Shown here in pieces: positions 63,632 to 64,000 of a stretch of DNA of 64,000 nucleotides. Source of the stretch: Methanocalculus alkaliphilus (GTDB lineage: Archaea; Halobacteriota; Methanomicrobia; Methanomicrobiales; Methanocorpusculaceae). The stretch's first letter is position 1, and every line of letters starts with the position of its first letter. Location of the stretch: contig NZ_JALJYG010000002.1 in the NCBI RefSeq assembly GCF_024170505.1, forward strand, positions 124,001 through 188,000, written 5' to 3'. Below the pieces are notes generated by a model. It saw only the letters and a program-made list of their open reading frames with translations, made no database searches and was not told where the DNA came from. Position numbers and translations under genes: made by a program.

Positions 63632-64000
63632 TTACTGCCGGTTGCCGAAGAGGAGGCGGGAGAGGAGCGAGTCTCTGATCCCGATTGCCGCAGCCTCACA
63701 GGACTCATGGCAGCAATAGCAGCGGATGCAGAGGGAGAGATCGATCTCCGCAACCCGGTTTTTCAGGGTGACGGCATCGACCGGGCAGATCCGCTCGCAT
63801 GCGCCGCAGCCGATGCAGGCAGACGGGATAACCTCTGGGTAGGGTGTGATGATCCGGCCGGAGTGCTGGAGGCGGGCAAGGATCTTTCTCATTATCTTCA
63901 TCCGGAGGCCTGCCGGACGTTTCGTATCGGGAAGGCGGAACGGGGCGATACGAAGCGAGGCGGGATCATCCCCGATGATCAGGGGAGCCGTTGGGAGGAG
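63632..64000 (-). CDS. DUF362 protein with C-terminal ferredoxin domain, C-terminal part (cut by window edge)
   Basis: The frame is open from the window edge to the TAA/TGA near 63632: about 122 residues of a larger protein, since the first 33 codons continue upstream of the internal ATG at 63901. The end is a two-cluster ferredoxin, CIGCGACERICP followed by CIRCYCCHESCE. The stretch before it (LRMKIMRKILARLQ) is typical of DUF362 iron-sulfur proteins. Its partner or substrate is unknown; an electron-transfer role near mmp10 is inference. Confidence 0.7.
   Translation of the reverse strand, partial: LLPTAPLIIGDDPASLRIAPFRLPDTKRPAGLRMKIMRKILARLQHSGRIITPYPEVIPSACIGCGACERICPVDAVTLKNRVAEIDLSLCIRCYCCHESCEAAAIGIRDSLLSRLLFGNRQ

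Noticed and set aside
1-64000. CRISPR array, insertion sequences, toxin-antitoxin or restriction systems
   Set aside because: No regularly spaced repeats, transposase, Cas, nuclease-methylase pair or small toxin-antitoxin pair was found by reading the window; GNAT and the FkbM methyltransferase lack the partners that would indicate such systems.

Overview
This window comes from a methanogenic euryarchaeon, most likely of the order Methanomicrobiales. The evidence is an Mmp10-type McrA arginine methyltransferase, archaeal replication and transcription proteins (MCM, RFC small subunit, RPA-associated protein, TBP), an A1AO ATP synthase operon in the order H-I-K-E-C-F-A-B-D, archaeal-only CoA and pterin enzymes, and TATA boxes about 25-35 nt before many starts. 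A complete Mrp-type antiporter set hints at a salt- or alkali-adapted lineage such as Methanocalculus; that is inference. Coding density is very high and four-base ATGA overlaps are common.

Layout. (1) 1-10292, minus strand: a nearly continuous information-processing and cofactor cluster (rfcS, mcm, mptD, a TatD hydrolase, DUF424, nmd3, taw2, then coaBC, pantoate kinase, phosphopantothenate synthetase, a divergent RFC-like ATPase and a methyltransferase cut by the edge). (2) 10374-14489, plus: RPA-associated protein, metallophosphoesterase and Lhr-family helicase, converging on tbp. (3) 15221-23678, minus: the nine-gene A-type ATP synthase operon, with stem-loops around the c-ring gene and a long leader. 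(4) 24007-33040: a mixed region with an acyl-CoA synthetase, tRNA-Leu(CAG), an AT-rich acetyltransferase islet beside the tRNA, a cupin lipoprotein, an unrecognised gene and a LemA/DUF2207 pair. (5) 33047-39495, minus: an AddA/AddB-like helicase-nuclease pair. (6) 39700-47192: an Mrp/Mbh-like membrane module with three large antiporter-like subunits, in which mrpG is frameshifted at a run of ten T. (7) 47343-58056: F420H2 oxidase, a dihydropteroate-synthase-like protein, PPK2, small membrane proteins, methyltransferases, an MFS exporter, an RNase J-like nuclease, a PP2C phosphatase and an RNase III-like protein. (8) 58201-62361, plus: corrinoid uptake (btuC, btuD with an extra C-terminal domain, a 33-codon possible lipoprotein, btuF, a TIM-barrel protein). 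(9) 62373-64000, minus: mmp10 and a DUF362/ferredoxin protein cut by the edge.

No CRISPR array, insertion sequence, integrase, rRNA or obvious defence island was seen. The observations most worth a second look are the mrpG frameshift, the hydrogenase-free Mrp/Mbh-like module, the AddAB-like pair, the stem-loop-bracketed atpK cistron, the AT-rich islet next to tRNA-Leu, and the extended corrinoid ABC operon.
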